Source: Dioctria linearis
Lineage: Eukaryota > Arthropoda > Insecta > Diptera > Asilidae
Length of the DNA stretch: 64,000 nucleotides
Direction of reading: 5' to 3'
NCBI GenBank assembly: GCA_963930735.1
Contig: CAWVNZ010001288.1
Span: forward strand, 1 to 64,000
Program-made: the position numbers and the translations under genes
In this document: one piece after another, positions 25,401 to 38,164 of the stretch
How the letters are laid out: each line of letters begins with the position of its first letter
How positions within the stretch are numbered: position 1 is the stretch's first letter
The notes under the pieces: model-generated
The model's database searches: none
The model's input: only the letters and a program-made list of their open reading frames with translations
Told to the model about the DNA's origin: nothing

Positions 25401-27800
25401 ATAATTTACTATAGAAAAGGCAATCCCCTGGCGTAATTAAAATTTGCGACAGTAAACAATTATTTTTGCAAAATTTACTATAGAAAAGGCAATCCCTGGC
25501 GTAATTAAAATTTGCGAGACTAAACAATTATTTTTTGCAAAATTTACTATAGAAAAGGCAATCCCTGGCGTAATTAAAATTTGCGACAGTAAAAAAATAT
25601 TTTTTGAATAATATACTATAGAAAAGGCAATCCCTGGCGTAATTAAAATTTGCCACACTAAACCATTATTTTTTGCCAAATTTACTATAGAAAAGGCAAT
25701 CCCCTGGCGTAATTAAAATTTGCAACAGTAAAAAATTATTTTTTGAATAATTTACCTATAGAAAAGGCAATCCCTGGCGTAATTAAATTTGCGACAGTAT
25801 AAAATTATTTTTTGAATAATTTACTATAGAAAAGGCAATCCCTGGCGTAATTAAAATTTGCGACACTAAACAATTATTTTTGCAAAATTTACTATAGAAA
25901 AGGCAATCCCTGGCGTAATTAAAATTTGCGACACTAAACAATTATTTTTTGAATAATTTACTATAGAAAAGGTAATCCCTGGCGTAATTAAATTTGCGAC
26001 AGTAAAAAATTATTTTTTGAATAATTTACTATAGAAAAGGCAATCCCTGGCGTAATTAAAATTTGCAACAGTAAAAAATGAATTTTGAATAATTTACTAT
26101 AGAAAGGCAATCCCTGGCGTAATTAAAATTTGCGACAGTAAACAATTATTTTTTTGCAAAATTTACTATAGAAAAGGCAAACCCTAGCGTAATTTAAAAT
26201 TTGCGACACTAAACAATTATTTTTTGCAAAATTTACTATAGAAAAGGCAATCCCTGGCGTAATTAAAATTTGCGACAGTAAAAAATTATTTTTTGAATAA
26301 TTTACTATAGAAAAGGCAATCCCTGGCGTAATTAAAATTTGCAACAGTAAAAAATGAATTTCTGAATAATTTACTATAGAAAAGGCAATCCCTGGCGTAA
26401 TTAAAATTTGCGACAGTAAACAATTATTTTTTGCAAAATTTACTATAGAAAAGGCAATCCCTGGCGTAATTAAAATTTGCGACACTAAACAATTATTTTT
26501 TGCAAAATTTACTATAGAAAAGGCAATACCTAGCGTAATTAAAATTTGCGACACTAAACAATTATTTTTGCAAGATTTACTATAGAAAAGGCAATCCTTG
26601 GCGTAATTAAAATTTGCGACACTAAACAATTATTTTTTGAAAAATTTACTATAGAAAAGGCAATCCCTGGCGTAATTAAACTTTGCGACACTAAAAAATT
26701 ATTTTTTGAATAATTTACTATAGAAAAGGCAATCACTGGCGTAATTAAAATTTGCAACAGTAAAAAATTATTTTTTGAATAATTTACTATAGAAAAGGCA
26801 ATCCCTGGCGTAATTAAAATTTGCGACAGTATAAAATTATTTTTGAATAATTTACTATAGAAAGGCAATCCCTGGCGTAATTAAAATTTGCGACACTAAA
26901 CAATTATTTTTTGCAAAATTTACTATAGAAAAGGCAATCCCTGGCGTAATTAAAATTTGCGACACTAAACAATTATTTTTTGCCAAATTTACTATAGAAA
27001 AGGCAATCCCTGGCGTAATTAAAATTTGCGACACTAAACAATTATTTTTGCAAAATTTTACTATAGAAAAGGCAATCCCTGCGTAATTAAAATTTGCGAC
27101 AGTATAAATTATTTTTGAATAATTTACTATAGAAAAGGCAATCCCTGGCGTAATTAAAATTTGCGACACTAAACAATTATTTTTTGCAAAATTTACTATA
27201 GAAAAGGCAATCCCTGGCGTAATTAAAATTTTGCGACACTAAACAATTATTTTTTGCCAAATTTACTATAGAAAAGGCATCCCTGGCGTAATTAAAATTT
27301 GCGACACTAAAACAATTACTTTTTGCAAAATTTACTATAGAAAAGGCAATCCCTGGCGCAATTAAAATTTGCGACACTAAAAAATTATTTTTTGAATATT
27401 TACTATAGAAAAGGCAATCCCTGGCGTAATTAAAATTTGCGACAGGTAAAAAAATTATTTTTTGAATAATTTACTATAGAAAAGGCAATCCCTGGCGTAA
27501 TTAAAATTTGCAACAGTAAAAAATGAATTTTGAATAATTTACTATAGAAAAGGCAATCCCTGGCGTAATTAAAATTTGCAACAGTAAACAATTATTTTTG
27601 CAAAATTTACTATAGAAAAGGCAATCCCTGGCGTAATTAAAATTTGCGACACTAAACAATTATTTTTTGCAAAATTTACTATAGAAAGGCAATCCCTGGG
27701 CGTAATTAAAATTTGCGACACTAAACAAATTTTTTTTGAATATTTACTATAGAAAAGGCAATCCCTGGCGTAATTAAAATTTGCGACAGTAAATAATTAT
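22850..27800. other. Sector of dense small indels
   Basis: About 5 kb in which single-base gains and losses occur every one or two units, for example CCCTGCG near 23,712, GGGCAATCCCC near 23,840, GGGCAATCCCCTGG near 25,211 and CAGGTAAAAAAATT near 27,444. Unit phase falls from +18 at 22,720 to 0 at 28,843. By comparison, 28.8-38.2 kb has only four single-base gains. Positions are mostly homopolymers. Either poor sequence quality here or a truly unstable stretch would give this pattern. Confidence 0.8.
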
Positions 27801-28560
27801 TTTTGAATAATTTACTATAGAAAAGGCAATCCCTGGCGTAATTAAAATTTGCGACACTAAACAATTATTTTTTGAATAATTTACTATAGAAAAGGCAATC
27901 CCTGGCGTAATTAAAATTTGCGACACTAAACAATTATTTTTTGAATAATTTACTATAGAAAAGGCAATCCCTGGCGTAATTAAAATTTGCGACACTAAAC
28001 AATTATTTTTTGAATAATTTACTATAGAAAAGGCAATCCTTGGTGTAATTAAAATTTGCGACAGTAAACAATTATTTTGTCAATAATTTACTATAGAAAA
28101 GGCAATCCCTGGCGTAATTAAAATTTGCGACACTAAGCAATTATTTTTTGAATAATTTACTATAGAAAAGGCAATCCATGGCGTAATTAAAATTTGCGAC
28201 ACTAAACAATTATTTTTTGCAAAATTTACTATAGAAAAGGCAATCCCTGGCGTAATTAAAATTTGCGACAGTATAAAATTATTTTTTGCAAAATTTACTA
28301 TAGAAAAGGCAATCCCTGGCGTAATTAAAATTTGCGACACTAAACAATTATTTTTTGCAAAATTCACTATAGAAAAGGCAATCCCTGGCGTAATTGAAAT
28401 TTGCAACAGTAAAAAATTATTTTTTGAATAATTTACTATAGAAAAGGCAATCCCTGGCGTAATTAAAATTTGCGACAGTATAAAATTATTTTTTGCAAAA
28501 TTTAATATAGAAAAGGCAATCCCTGGCGTAATTAAAATTTGCAACAGTAGAAAATTATTT
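25960..28560. repeat. 46-unit (about 3.16 kb) duplication, copy 2
   Basis: This is the partner of 22,800-25,400, with marks at about 25,971, 26,184, 26,530, 26,639, 28,176 and 28,546. Indels are dense up to about 27,800 and then stop. Most indels are not shared with copy 1, although AAATAATTATTTTTGAAT with one lost T is in both (24,631 and 27,791). Confidence 0.87.
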
Positions 28561-28739
28561 TTTGAATAATTTACTATAGAAAAGGCAATCCCTGGCGTAA
28601 TTAAAATTTGCGACACTAAACAATTATTTTTTGAATAATTTACTATAGAAAAGGCAATCCCTGGCGTAATTAAAATTTGCGACAGTAAACAATTATTTTT
28701 TGAATAATTTACTATAGAAAAGGCAATCCCTGGCGTAAT

Positions 28740-31178
28740 TAAAATTTAAGACACTAACCAATTATTTTTTGAATAATTTACTATAGAAAAGGCAATCCCT
28801 GGCGTAATTAAAATTTGCGACACTAAACAATTATTTTTTGCAAAATTTACTATAGAAACGGCAATCCCTGGCGTAATTAAAATTTGCGACAGTATAAAAT
28901 TATTTTTTGCAAAATTTACTATAGAAAAGGCAATCCCTGGCGTAATTAAAATTTGCGACACTAAACAATTATTTTTTGCAAAATTTACTATAGAAAAGGC
29001 AATCCCTGGCGAAATTAAAATTTGCAACAGTAAAAAATGATTTTTTGAATAATTTACTATAGAAAAGGCAATCCCTGGCGTAATTAAAATTTGCGACAGT
29101 ATAAAATTATTTTTTGCAAAATTTACTATAGAAAAGGCAATTCCTGGCGTAATTAAAATTTGCAACAGTAAACAATTATTTTTTGAATAATTTACTATAG
29201 AAAAGGCAATCCCTGGCGTAATTAAAATTTGCGACACTAAACAATTATTTTTTGAATAATTTACTATAGAAAAGGCAATCCCTGGCGTAATTAAAATTTG
29301 CGACAGTAAACAATTATTTTTTGAATAATTTACTATAGAAAAGGCAATCCCTGGCGTAATTAAAATTTAAGACACTAACCAATTATTTTTTGAATAATTT
29401 ACTATAGAAAAGGCAATCCCTGGCGTAATTAAAATTTGCGACAGTAAACAATTATTTTTTGAATAATTTACTATAGAAAAGGCAATCCCTGGCGTAATTA
29501 AAATTTAAGACACTAACCAATTATTTTTTGAATAATTTACTATAGAAAAGGCAATCCCTGGCGTAATTAAAATTTGCGACACTAAACAATTATTTTTTGC
29601 AAAATTTACTATAGAAACGGCAATCCCTGGCGTAATTAAAATTTGCGACAGTATAAAATTATTTTTTGCAAAATTTACTATAGAAAAGGCAATCCCTGGC
29701 GTAATTAAAATTTGCGACACTAAACAATTATTTTTTGAATAATTTACTATAGAAAAGGCAATCCCGGGCGTAATTAAAATTTGCGACACTAAACAATTAT
29801 TTTTTGCAAAATTTACTATAGAAAAGGCAATCCCTGGCGTAATTAAAATTTGCGACAGTATAAAATTATTTTTTGCAAAATTTACTATAGAAAAGGCAAT
29901 CCCTGGCGTAATTAAAATTTGCGACACTAAACAATTATTTTTTGCAAAATTTACTATAGAAAAGGCAATCCCTGGCGTAATTAAAATTTGCAACAGTAAA
30001 AAATTATTTTTTGAATAATTTACTATAGAAAAGGCAATCCCTGGCGTAATTAAAATTTGCGACAGTATAAAATTATTTTTTGAATAATTTACTATAGAAA
30101 AGGCAATCCCTGGCGTAATTAATATTTGCGACACTAAACAATTATTTTTTGCAAAATTTACTATAGAAAAGGCAATCCCTGGCGTAATTAAAATTTGCGA
30201 CAGTATAAAATTATTTTTTGAATAATTTACTATAGAAAAGGCAATCCCTGGCGTAATTAAAATTTGCGACACTAAACAATTATGTTTTGCAAAATTTACT
30301 ATAGAAAAGGCAATCCTTGGCGTAGTTAAAATTTGCGACACTAAACAATTATTTTTTGCAAAATTTACTATAGAAAGGTCAATCCCTGGCGTAATTAAAA
30401 TTTGCGACACTAAACAATTATTTTTTGCAAAATTTACCATAGAAAAGGCAATCCCTGGCGTAATTAAAATTTGCGACACTAAACAATTATTTTTTGCAAT
30501 ATTTACTATAGAAAAGGCAATCCCTGGCGTAATTAAAATTTGCGACAGTATAAAATTATTTTTTTGCAAAATTTACTATAGAAAAGGCAATCCCTGGCGT
30601 AATTAAAATTTGCGACACTAAACAATTATTTTTTGAATAATTTACTATAGAAAAGGCAATCCCTGGCGTAATTAAAATTTGCGACAGTAAACAATTATTT
30701 TTTGAATAATTTACTATAGAAAAGGCAATCCCTGGCGTAATTAAAATTTGCGACACTAAACAATTATTTTTTGAATAATTTACTATAGAAAAGGCAATCC
30801 CTGGCGTAATTAAAATTTGCGACACTAAACAATTATTTTTTGCAAAATTTACTATAGAAAAGGCAATCCCTGGCGTAATTAAAATTTGCGACAGTATAAA
30901 ATAATTTTTTGCAAAATTTACTATAGAAAAGGCAATCCCTGGCGTAATTAAAATTTGCGACACTAAACAATTATTTTTTGCAAAATTTACTATAGAAAAG
31001 GCAATCCCTGGCGTAATTAAAATTTGCAACAGTAAAAAATTATTTTTTGAATAATTTACTATAGAAAAGGCAATCCCTGGCGTAATTAAAATTTGCGACA
31101 GTATAAAATTATTTTTTGCAAAATTTACTATAGAAAAGGCAATCCCTGGCGTAATTAAAATTTGCAACAGTAAAAAAT
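28740..31178. repeat. Higher-order repeat of 2.7-3.1 kb, copy a
   Basis: This is the first of three related blocks and a partial fourth. It contains AAGACACTAACC at 28,748, 29,369 and 29,507 (spacings of 9 and 2 units). It also holds the cassette described at 29,760 and ends at a CAACAG C unit with a 7-T run at 31,179. A +1 T unit also lies near 30,556. Confidence 0.85.
29760..30480. repeat. Marker-rich cassette, copy 1 of 3
   Basis: A fixed order of rare variants defines the cassette: CCCGGGCG (29,763), CAACAG C, AATATTTGCG (about 30,121), TATGTTTTGC (30,281), CCTTGGCGTAGTT (about 30,314), GGTCAATCC and ACCATAG. The same order recurs at 32,590 (offset 2,831) and 35,560 (offset 2,968), and in part near 38,875 and 40,191. 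Confidence 0.87.
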
Positions 31179-33870
31179 TATTTTTTTGAATAATTTACTA
31201 TAGAAAAGGCAATCCCTGGCGTAATTAAAATTTGCGACAGCATAAAATTATTTTTTGAATAATTTACTATAGAAAAGGCAATACCTGGCGTAATTAAAAT
31301 TTGCGACACTAAACAATTATTTTTTGCAAAATTTACTATAGAAAAGGAAATCCCTGGCGTAATTAAAATTTGCGACAGTATAAAATTATTTTTTGAATAA
31401 TTTACTATAGAAAAGGCAATCCCTGGCGTAATTAAAATTTGCGACACTAAACAATTATTTTTTGCAAAATTTACTATAGAAAAGGCAATCCCTGGCGTAA
31501 TTAAAATTTGCGACAGTATAAAATGATTTTTTGCAAAATTTACTATAGAAAAGGCAATCCCTGGCGTAATTAAAATTTGCGACACTAAACAATTATTTTT
31601 TGCAAAATTTACTATAGAAAAGGCAATCCCTGGCGTAATTAAAATTTGCGAGAGTATAAAATTATTTTTTGCAAAATTTACTATAGAAAAGGCAATCCCT
31701 GGCGTAATTAAAATTTGCGACAGTATAAAATTATTTTTTGCAAAATTTACTATAGAAAAGGCAATCCCTGGCGTAATTAAAATTTGCGACACTAAACAAT
31801 TATTTTTTGAATAATTTACTATAGAAAAGGCAATCCCTGACGTAATTAAAATTTGCGACAGTAAACAATTATTTTTTGAATAATTTACTATAGAAAAGGC
31901 AATCCCTGGCGTAATTAAAATTTAAGACACTAACCAATTATTTTTTGAATAATTTACTATAGAAAAGGCAATCCCTGGCGTAATTAAAATTTGCGACACT
32001 AAACAATTATTTTTTGCAAAATTTACTGTAGAAACGGCAATCCCTGGCGTAATTAAAATTTGCGACAGTATAAAATTATTTTTTGCAAAATTTACTATAG
32101 AAAAGGCAATCCCTGGCGTAATTAAAATTTGCGACACTAAACTATTATTTTTTGCAAAATTTACTATAGAAAAGGCAATCCCTGGCGAAATTAAAATTTG
32201 CAACAGTAAAAAATTATTTTTTGAATAATTTACTATAGAAAAGGCAATCCCTGGCGTAATTAAAATTTGCGACAGTATAAAATTATTTTTTGCAAAATTT
32301 ACTATAGAAAAGGCAATTCCTGGCGTAATTAAAATTTGCAACAGTAAACAATTATTTTTTGAATAATTTACTATAGAAAAGGCAATCCCTGGCGTAATTA
32401 AAATTTGCGACACTAAACAATTATTTTTTGAATAATTTACTATAGAAAAGGCAATCCCTGGCGTAATTAAGATTTGCGACAGTAAACAATTATTTTTTGA
32501 ATAATTTACTATAGAAAAGGTAATCCCTGGCGTAATTAAAATTTGCGACACTAAACAATTATTTTTTGAATAATTTACTATAGAAAAGGCAATCCCGGGC
32601 GTAATTAAAATTTGCGACACTAAACAATTATTTTTTGCAAAATTTACTATAGAAAAGGCAATCCCTGGCGTAATTAAAATTTGCGACAGTATAAAATTAT
32701 TTTTTGCAAAATTTACTATAGAAAAGGCAATCCCTGGCGTAATTAAAATTTGCGACACTAAACAATTATTTTTTGCAAAATTTACTATAGAAAAGGCAAT
32801 CCCTGGCGTAATTAAAATTTGCAACAGTAAAAAATTATTTTTTGAATAATTTACTATAGAAAAGGCAATCCCTGGCGTAATTAAAATTTGCGACAGTATA
32901 AAATTATTTTTTGAATAATTTACTATAGAAAAGGCAATCCCTGGCGTAATTAATATTTGCGACACTAAACAATTATTTTTTGCAAAATTTACTATAGAAA
33001 AGGCAATCCCTGGCGTAATTAAAATTTGCGACAGTATAAAATTATTTTTTGAATAATTTACTATAGAAAAGGCAATCCCTGGCGTAATTAAAATTTGCGA
33101 CACTAAACAATTATGTTTTGCAAAATTTACTATAGAAAAGGCAATCCTTGGCGTAGTTAAAATTTGCGACACTAAACAATTATTTTTTGCAAAATTTACT
33201 ATAGAAAAGTCAATCCCTGGCGTAATTAAAATTTGCGACACTAAACAATTATTTTTTGCAAAATTTACCATAGAAAAGGCAATCCCTGGCGTAATTAAAA
33301 TTTGCGACACTAAACAATTATTTTTTGAATAATTTACTATAGAAAAGGCAATCCCTGGCGTAATTAAAATTTGCGACAGTAAACAATTATTTTTTGAATA
33401 ATTTACTATAGAAAAGGCAGTCCCTGGCGTAATTAAAATTTGCGACACTAAACAATTATTTTTTGAATAATTTACTATAGAAAAGGCAATCCCTGGCGTA
33501 ATTAAAATTTGCGACACTAAACAATTATTTTTTGCAAAATTTACTATAGAAAAGGCAATCCCTGGCGTAATTAAAATTTGCGACAGTATAAAATTATTTT
33601 TTGCAAAATTTACTATAGAAAAGGCAATCCCTGGCGTAATTAAAATTTGCGACACTAAACAATTATTTTTTGCAAAATTTACTATAGAAAAGGCAATCCC
33701 TGGCGTAATTAAAATTTGCAACAGTAAAAAAGTATTTTTTGAATAATTTACTATAGAAAAGGCAATCCCTGGCGTAATTAAAATTTGCGACAGTATAAAA
33801 TTATTTTTTGCAAAATTTACTATAGAAAAGGCAATCCCTGGCGTAATTAAAATTTGCAACAGTAAAAAAT
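31179..33870. repeat. Higher-order repeat of 2.7-3.1 kb, copy b (39 units)
   Basis: The block opens with the 7-T CAACAG C unit. The following units carry AATACCTGG (31,272), GGAAATCCC, B with AAAATGATTTT and GAGAGTATAAAA. AAGACACTAACC is at 31,924, 35 units after its last occurrence in copy a. The distance to the next 7-T unit is 2,692 bp, 39 units plus one inserted T. Confidence 0.87.
32590..33310. repeat. Marker-rich cassette, copy 2 of 3
   Basis: CCCGGGCG is at 32,594, AATATTTGCG near 32,952, TATGTTTTGC at 33,112, CCTTGGCGTAGTT just after, then AGTCAATCC and ACCATAG. It differs from copy 1 by single bases only, for example AAAAGTC against AAAGGTC. Confidence 0.87.
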
Positions 33871-36800
33871 TATTTTTTTGAATAATTTACTATAGAAAAG
33901 GCAATCCCTGGCGTAATTAAAATTTGCGACAGTATAAAATTATTTTTTGAATAATTTACTATAGAAAAGGCAATACCTGGCGTAATTAAAATTTGCGACA
34001 CTAAACAATTATTTTTTGCAAAATTTACTATAGAAAAGGTAATCCCTGGCGTAATTAAAATTTGCGACAGTATAAAATTATTTTTTGAATAATTTACTAT
34101 AGAAAAGGCAATCCCTGGCGTAATTAAAATTTGCGACACTAAACAATTATTTTTTGCAAAATTTACTATAGAAAAGGCAATCCCTGGCGTAATTAAAATT
34201 TGCGACAGTATAAAATGATTTTTTGCAAAATTTACTATAGAAAAGGCAATCCCTGGCGTAATTAAAATTTGCGACACTAAACAATTATTTTTTGCAAAAT
34301 TTACTATAGAAAAGGCAATCCCTGGCGTAATTAAAATTTGCGAGAGTATAAAATTATTTTTTGCAAAATTTACTATAGAAAAGGCAATCCCTGGCGTAAT
34401 TAAAATTTGCGACACTAAACAATTATTTTTTGAATAATTTACTGTAGAAAAGGCAATCCCTGGCGTAATTAAAATTTGCGACACTAAATAATTATTTTTT
34501 GCAAAATTTACTATAGAAAAGGCAATCCCTGGCGTAATTAAAATTTGCGACAGTATAAAATTATTTTTTGGAAAATTTACTATAGAAAAGGCAATCCCTG
34601 GCGTAATTAAAATTTGCGACACTAAACAATTATTTTTTGAATAATTTACTATAGAAAAGGCAATCCCTGGCGTAATTAAAATTTGCAACAGTAAAAAATT
34701 ATTTTTTGAATAATTTACTATAGAAAAGGCAATCCCTGGCGTAATTAAAATTTGCGACAGTATAAAATTATTTTTTGAATAATTTACTATAGAAAAGGCA
34801 ATCCCTGGCGTAATTAAAATTTGCGACAGTATAAAATTATTTTTTGAATAATTTACTATAGAAAAGGCAATCCCTGGCGTAATTAAAATTTGCGACACTA
34901 AAAAATTATTTTTTGCAAAATTTACTATAGAAAAGGCAATCCCTGGCGTAATTAAATTTTGCGACAGTATAAAATTATTTTTTGCAAAATTTACTATAGA
35001 AAAGGCAATCCCTGGCGTAATTAAAATTTGCGACACTAAACAATTATTTTTTGCAAAATTTACTATAGAAAAGGCAATCCCTGGCGTAATTAAAATTTGC
35101 GACAGTATAAAATTATTTTTTGCAAAATTTACTATAGAAAAGGCAATCCCTGGCGTAGTTAAAATTTGCAACAGTAAAAAATTATTTTTTGAATAATTTA
35201 CTATAGAAAAGGCAATCCCTGGCGTAATTAAAATTTGCGACACTAAACAATTATTTTTTGAATAATTTACTATAGAAAAGGCAATCCCTGGCGTAATTAA
35301 AATTTGCGACAGTAAACAATTATTTTTTGAATAATTTACTATAGAAAAGGCAATCCCTGGCGTAATTAAAATTTGCGACAGTATAAAATTATTTTTTGCA
35401 AAATTTACTATAGAAAAGGCAATCCCTGGCGCAATTAAAATTTGCGACAGTAAACAATTATTTTTTGAATAATTTACTATAGAAAAGGTAATCCCTGGCG
35501 TAATTAAAATTTGCGACACTAAACAATTATTTTTTGAATAATTTACTATAGAAAAGGCAATCCCGGGCGTAATTAAAATTTGCGACACTAAACAATTATT
35601 TTTTGCAAAATTTACTATAGAAAAGGCAATCCCTGGCGTAATTAAAATTTGCGACAGTATAAAATTATTTTTTGCAAAATTTACTATAGAAAAGGCAATC
35701 CCTGGCGTAATTAAAATTTGCGACACTAAACAATTATTTTTTGCAAAATTTACTATAGAAAAGGCAATCCCTGGCGTAATTAAAATTTGCAACAGTAAAA
35801 AATTATTTTTTGAATAATTTACTATAGAAAAGGCAATCCCTGGCGTAATTAAAATTTGCGACAGTATAAAATTATTTTTTGAATAATTTACTATAGAAAA
35901 GGCAATCCCTGGCGTAATTAATATTTGCGACACTAAACAATTATTTTTTGCAAAATTTACTATAGAAAAGGCAATCCCTGGCGTAATTAAAATTTGCGAC
36001 AGTATAAAATTATTTTTTGAATAATTTACTATAGAAAAGGCAATCCCTGGCGTAATTAAAATTTGCGACACTAAACAATTGTGTTTTGCAAAATTTACTA
36101 TAGAAAAGGCAATCCTTGGCGTAGTTAAAATTTGCGACACTAAACAATTATTTTTTGCAAAATTTACTATAGAAAAGTCAATCCCTGGCGTAATTAAAAT
36201 TTGCGACACTAAACAATTATTTTTTGCAAAATTTACTATAGAAAAGGCAATCCCTGGCGTAATTAAAATTTGCGACACTAAACAATTATTTTTTGCAATA
36301 TTTACTATAGAAAAGGCAATCCCTGGCGTAATTAAAATTTGCGACAGTATAAAATTATTTTTTGCAAAATTTACTATAGAAAAGGCAATCCCTGGCGTAA
36401 TTAAAATTTGCGACACTAAACAATTATTTTTTGAATAATTTACTATAGAAAAGGCAATCCCTGGCGTAATTAAAATTTGCGACAGTAAAAAATTATTTTT
36501 TGAATAATTTACTATAGAAAAGGCAATCCCTGGCGTAATTAAAATTTGCGACAGTATAAAATTATTTTTTGAATAATTTACTATAGAAAAGGCAATCCCT
36601 GGCGTAATTAAAATTTGCGACACTAAACAACTATTTTTTGCAAAATTTACTATAGAAAAGGCAATCCCTGGCGTAATTAAAATTTGCGACAGTATAAAAT
36701 TATTTTTTGCAAAATTTACTATAGAAAAGGCAATCCCTGGCGTAATTAAAATTTGCGACACTAAACAATTATTTTTTGCAAAATTTACTATAGAAAAGGC

Positions 36801-36976
36801 AATCCCTGGCGTAATTAAAATTTGCAACAGTAAAAAATTATTTTTTGAATAATTTACTATAGAAAAGGCAATCCCTGGCGTAATTAAAATTTGCGACAGT
36901 ATAAAATTATTTTTTGCAAAATTTACTATAGAAAAGGCAATCCCTGGCGTAATTAAAATTTGCAACAGTAAAAAAT
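33871..36976. repeat. Higher-order repeat of 2.7-3.1 kb, copy c (45 units)
   Basis: The opening series is the same as in copy b (AATACCTGG near 33,972, AAAATGATTTT near 34,213, GAGAGTATAAAA near 34,343). The middle differs and has AAATTTTGCGACAG at 34,955 and GTAGTTAAAATTTGCAACAG near 35,156. The cassette with CCCGGGCG returns at 35,562. The distance to the next 7-T unit is 3,106 bp (45 units plus one T). Confidence 0.87.
35560..36330. repeat. Marker-rich cassette, copy 3 of 3
   Basis: CCCGGGCG is at 35,562, AATATTTGCG near 35,920 and the CCTTGGCGTAGTT mark near 36,115. The TATGTTTTGC of the other copies reads TGTGTTTTGC at 36,080. ACCATAG has reverted to ACTATAG. Confidence 0.85.
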
Positions 36977-38164
36977 TATTTTTTTGAATAATTTACTATA
37001 GAAAAGGCAATCCCTGGCGTAATTAAAATTTGCGACAGTATAAAATTATTTTTTGAATAATTTACTATAGAAAAGGCAATACCTGGCGTAATTAAAATTT
37101 GCGACACTAAACAATTATTTTTTGCAAAATTTACTATAGAAAAGGAAATCCCTGGCGTAATTAAAATTTGCGACAGTATAAAATTATTTTTTGAATAATT
37201 TACTATAGAAAAGGCAATCCCTGGCGTAATTAAAATTTGCGACACTAAACAATTATTTTTTGCAAAATTTACTATAGAAAAGGCAATCCCTGGCGTAATT
37301 AAAATTTGCGACAGTATAAAATGATTTTTTGAATAATTTACTATAGAAAAGGCAATCCCTGGCGTAATTAAAATTTGCGACAGTATAAAATTATTTTTTG
37401 AATAATTTACTATAGAAAAGGCAATCCCTGGCGTAATTAAAATTTGCGACACTAAACAATTATTTTTTGCAAAATTTACTATAGAAAAGGCAATCCCTGG
37501 CGTAATTAAATTTTGCGACAGTATAAAATTATTTTTTGCAAAATTTACTATAGAAAAGGCAATCCCTGGCGTAATTAAAATTTGCGACACTAAACAATTA
37601 TTTTTTGCAAAATTTACTATAGAAAAGGCAATCCCTGGCGTAATTAAAATTTGCGACAGTATAAAATTATTTTTTGCAAAATTTACTATAGAAAAGGCAA
37701 TCCCTGGCGTAGTTAAAATTTGCAACAGTAAAAAATTATTTTTTGAATAATTTACTATAGAAAAGGCAATCCCTGGCGTAATTAAAATTTGCGACACTAA
37801 ACAATTATTTTTTGAATAATTTACTATAGAAAAGGCAATCCCTGGCGTAATTAAAATTTGCGACAGTAAACAATTATTTTTTGAATAATTTACTATAGAA
37901 AAGGCAATCCCTGGCGTAATTAAAATTTGCGACACTAAACAATTATTTTTTGAATAATTTACTATAGAAAAGGCAATCCCTGGCGTAATTAAAATTTGCG
38001 ACACTAAACAATTATTTTTTGCAAAATTTACTATAGAAAAGGCAATCCCTGGCGTAATTAAAATTTGCGACAGTATAAAATTATTTTTTGCAAAATTTAC
38101 TATAGAAAAGGCAATCCCTGGCGCAATTAAAATTTGCGACACTAAACAATTATTTTTTGCAAAA
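36977..38164. repeat. Higher-order repeat, partial copy d
   Basis: The block opens as copies b and c do, then joins the middle part of copy c. AAATTTTGCGACAG is at 37,507 and the GTAGTTAAAATTTG mark near 37,709, both 2,552 bp after copy c (37 units less one base). Eight units present in copy c between the opening and this middle part are absent here. Confidence 0.82.

Noticed and set aside
22850..27800. A degenerate, older pseudo-array or array edge
   Set aside because: Substitution level is not raised; only indels are. The stretch is flanked on both sides by normal array, and its duplicate copies share substitutions, so age does not explain it.
36079..36438. A separate small gene suggested by an open frame within the CCTTGG cassette
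   Set aside because: It is an ordinary run of GCAAAA-ended units. The copies of the same cassette at 30,281 and 33,112 share its substitutions without any sign of coding constraint.
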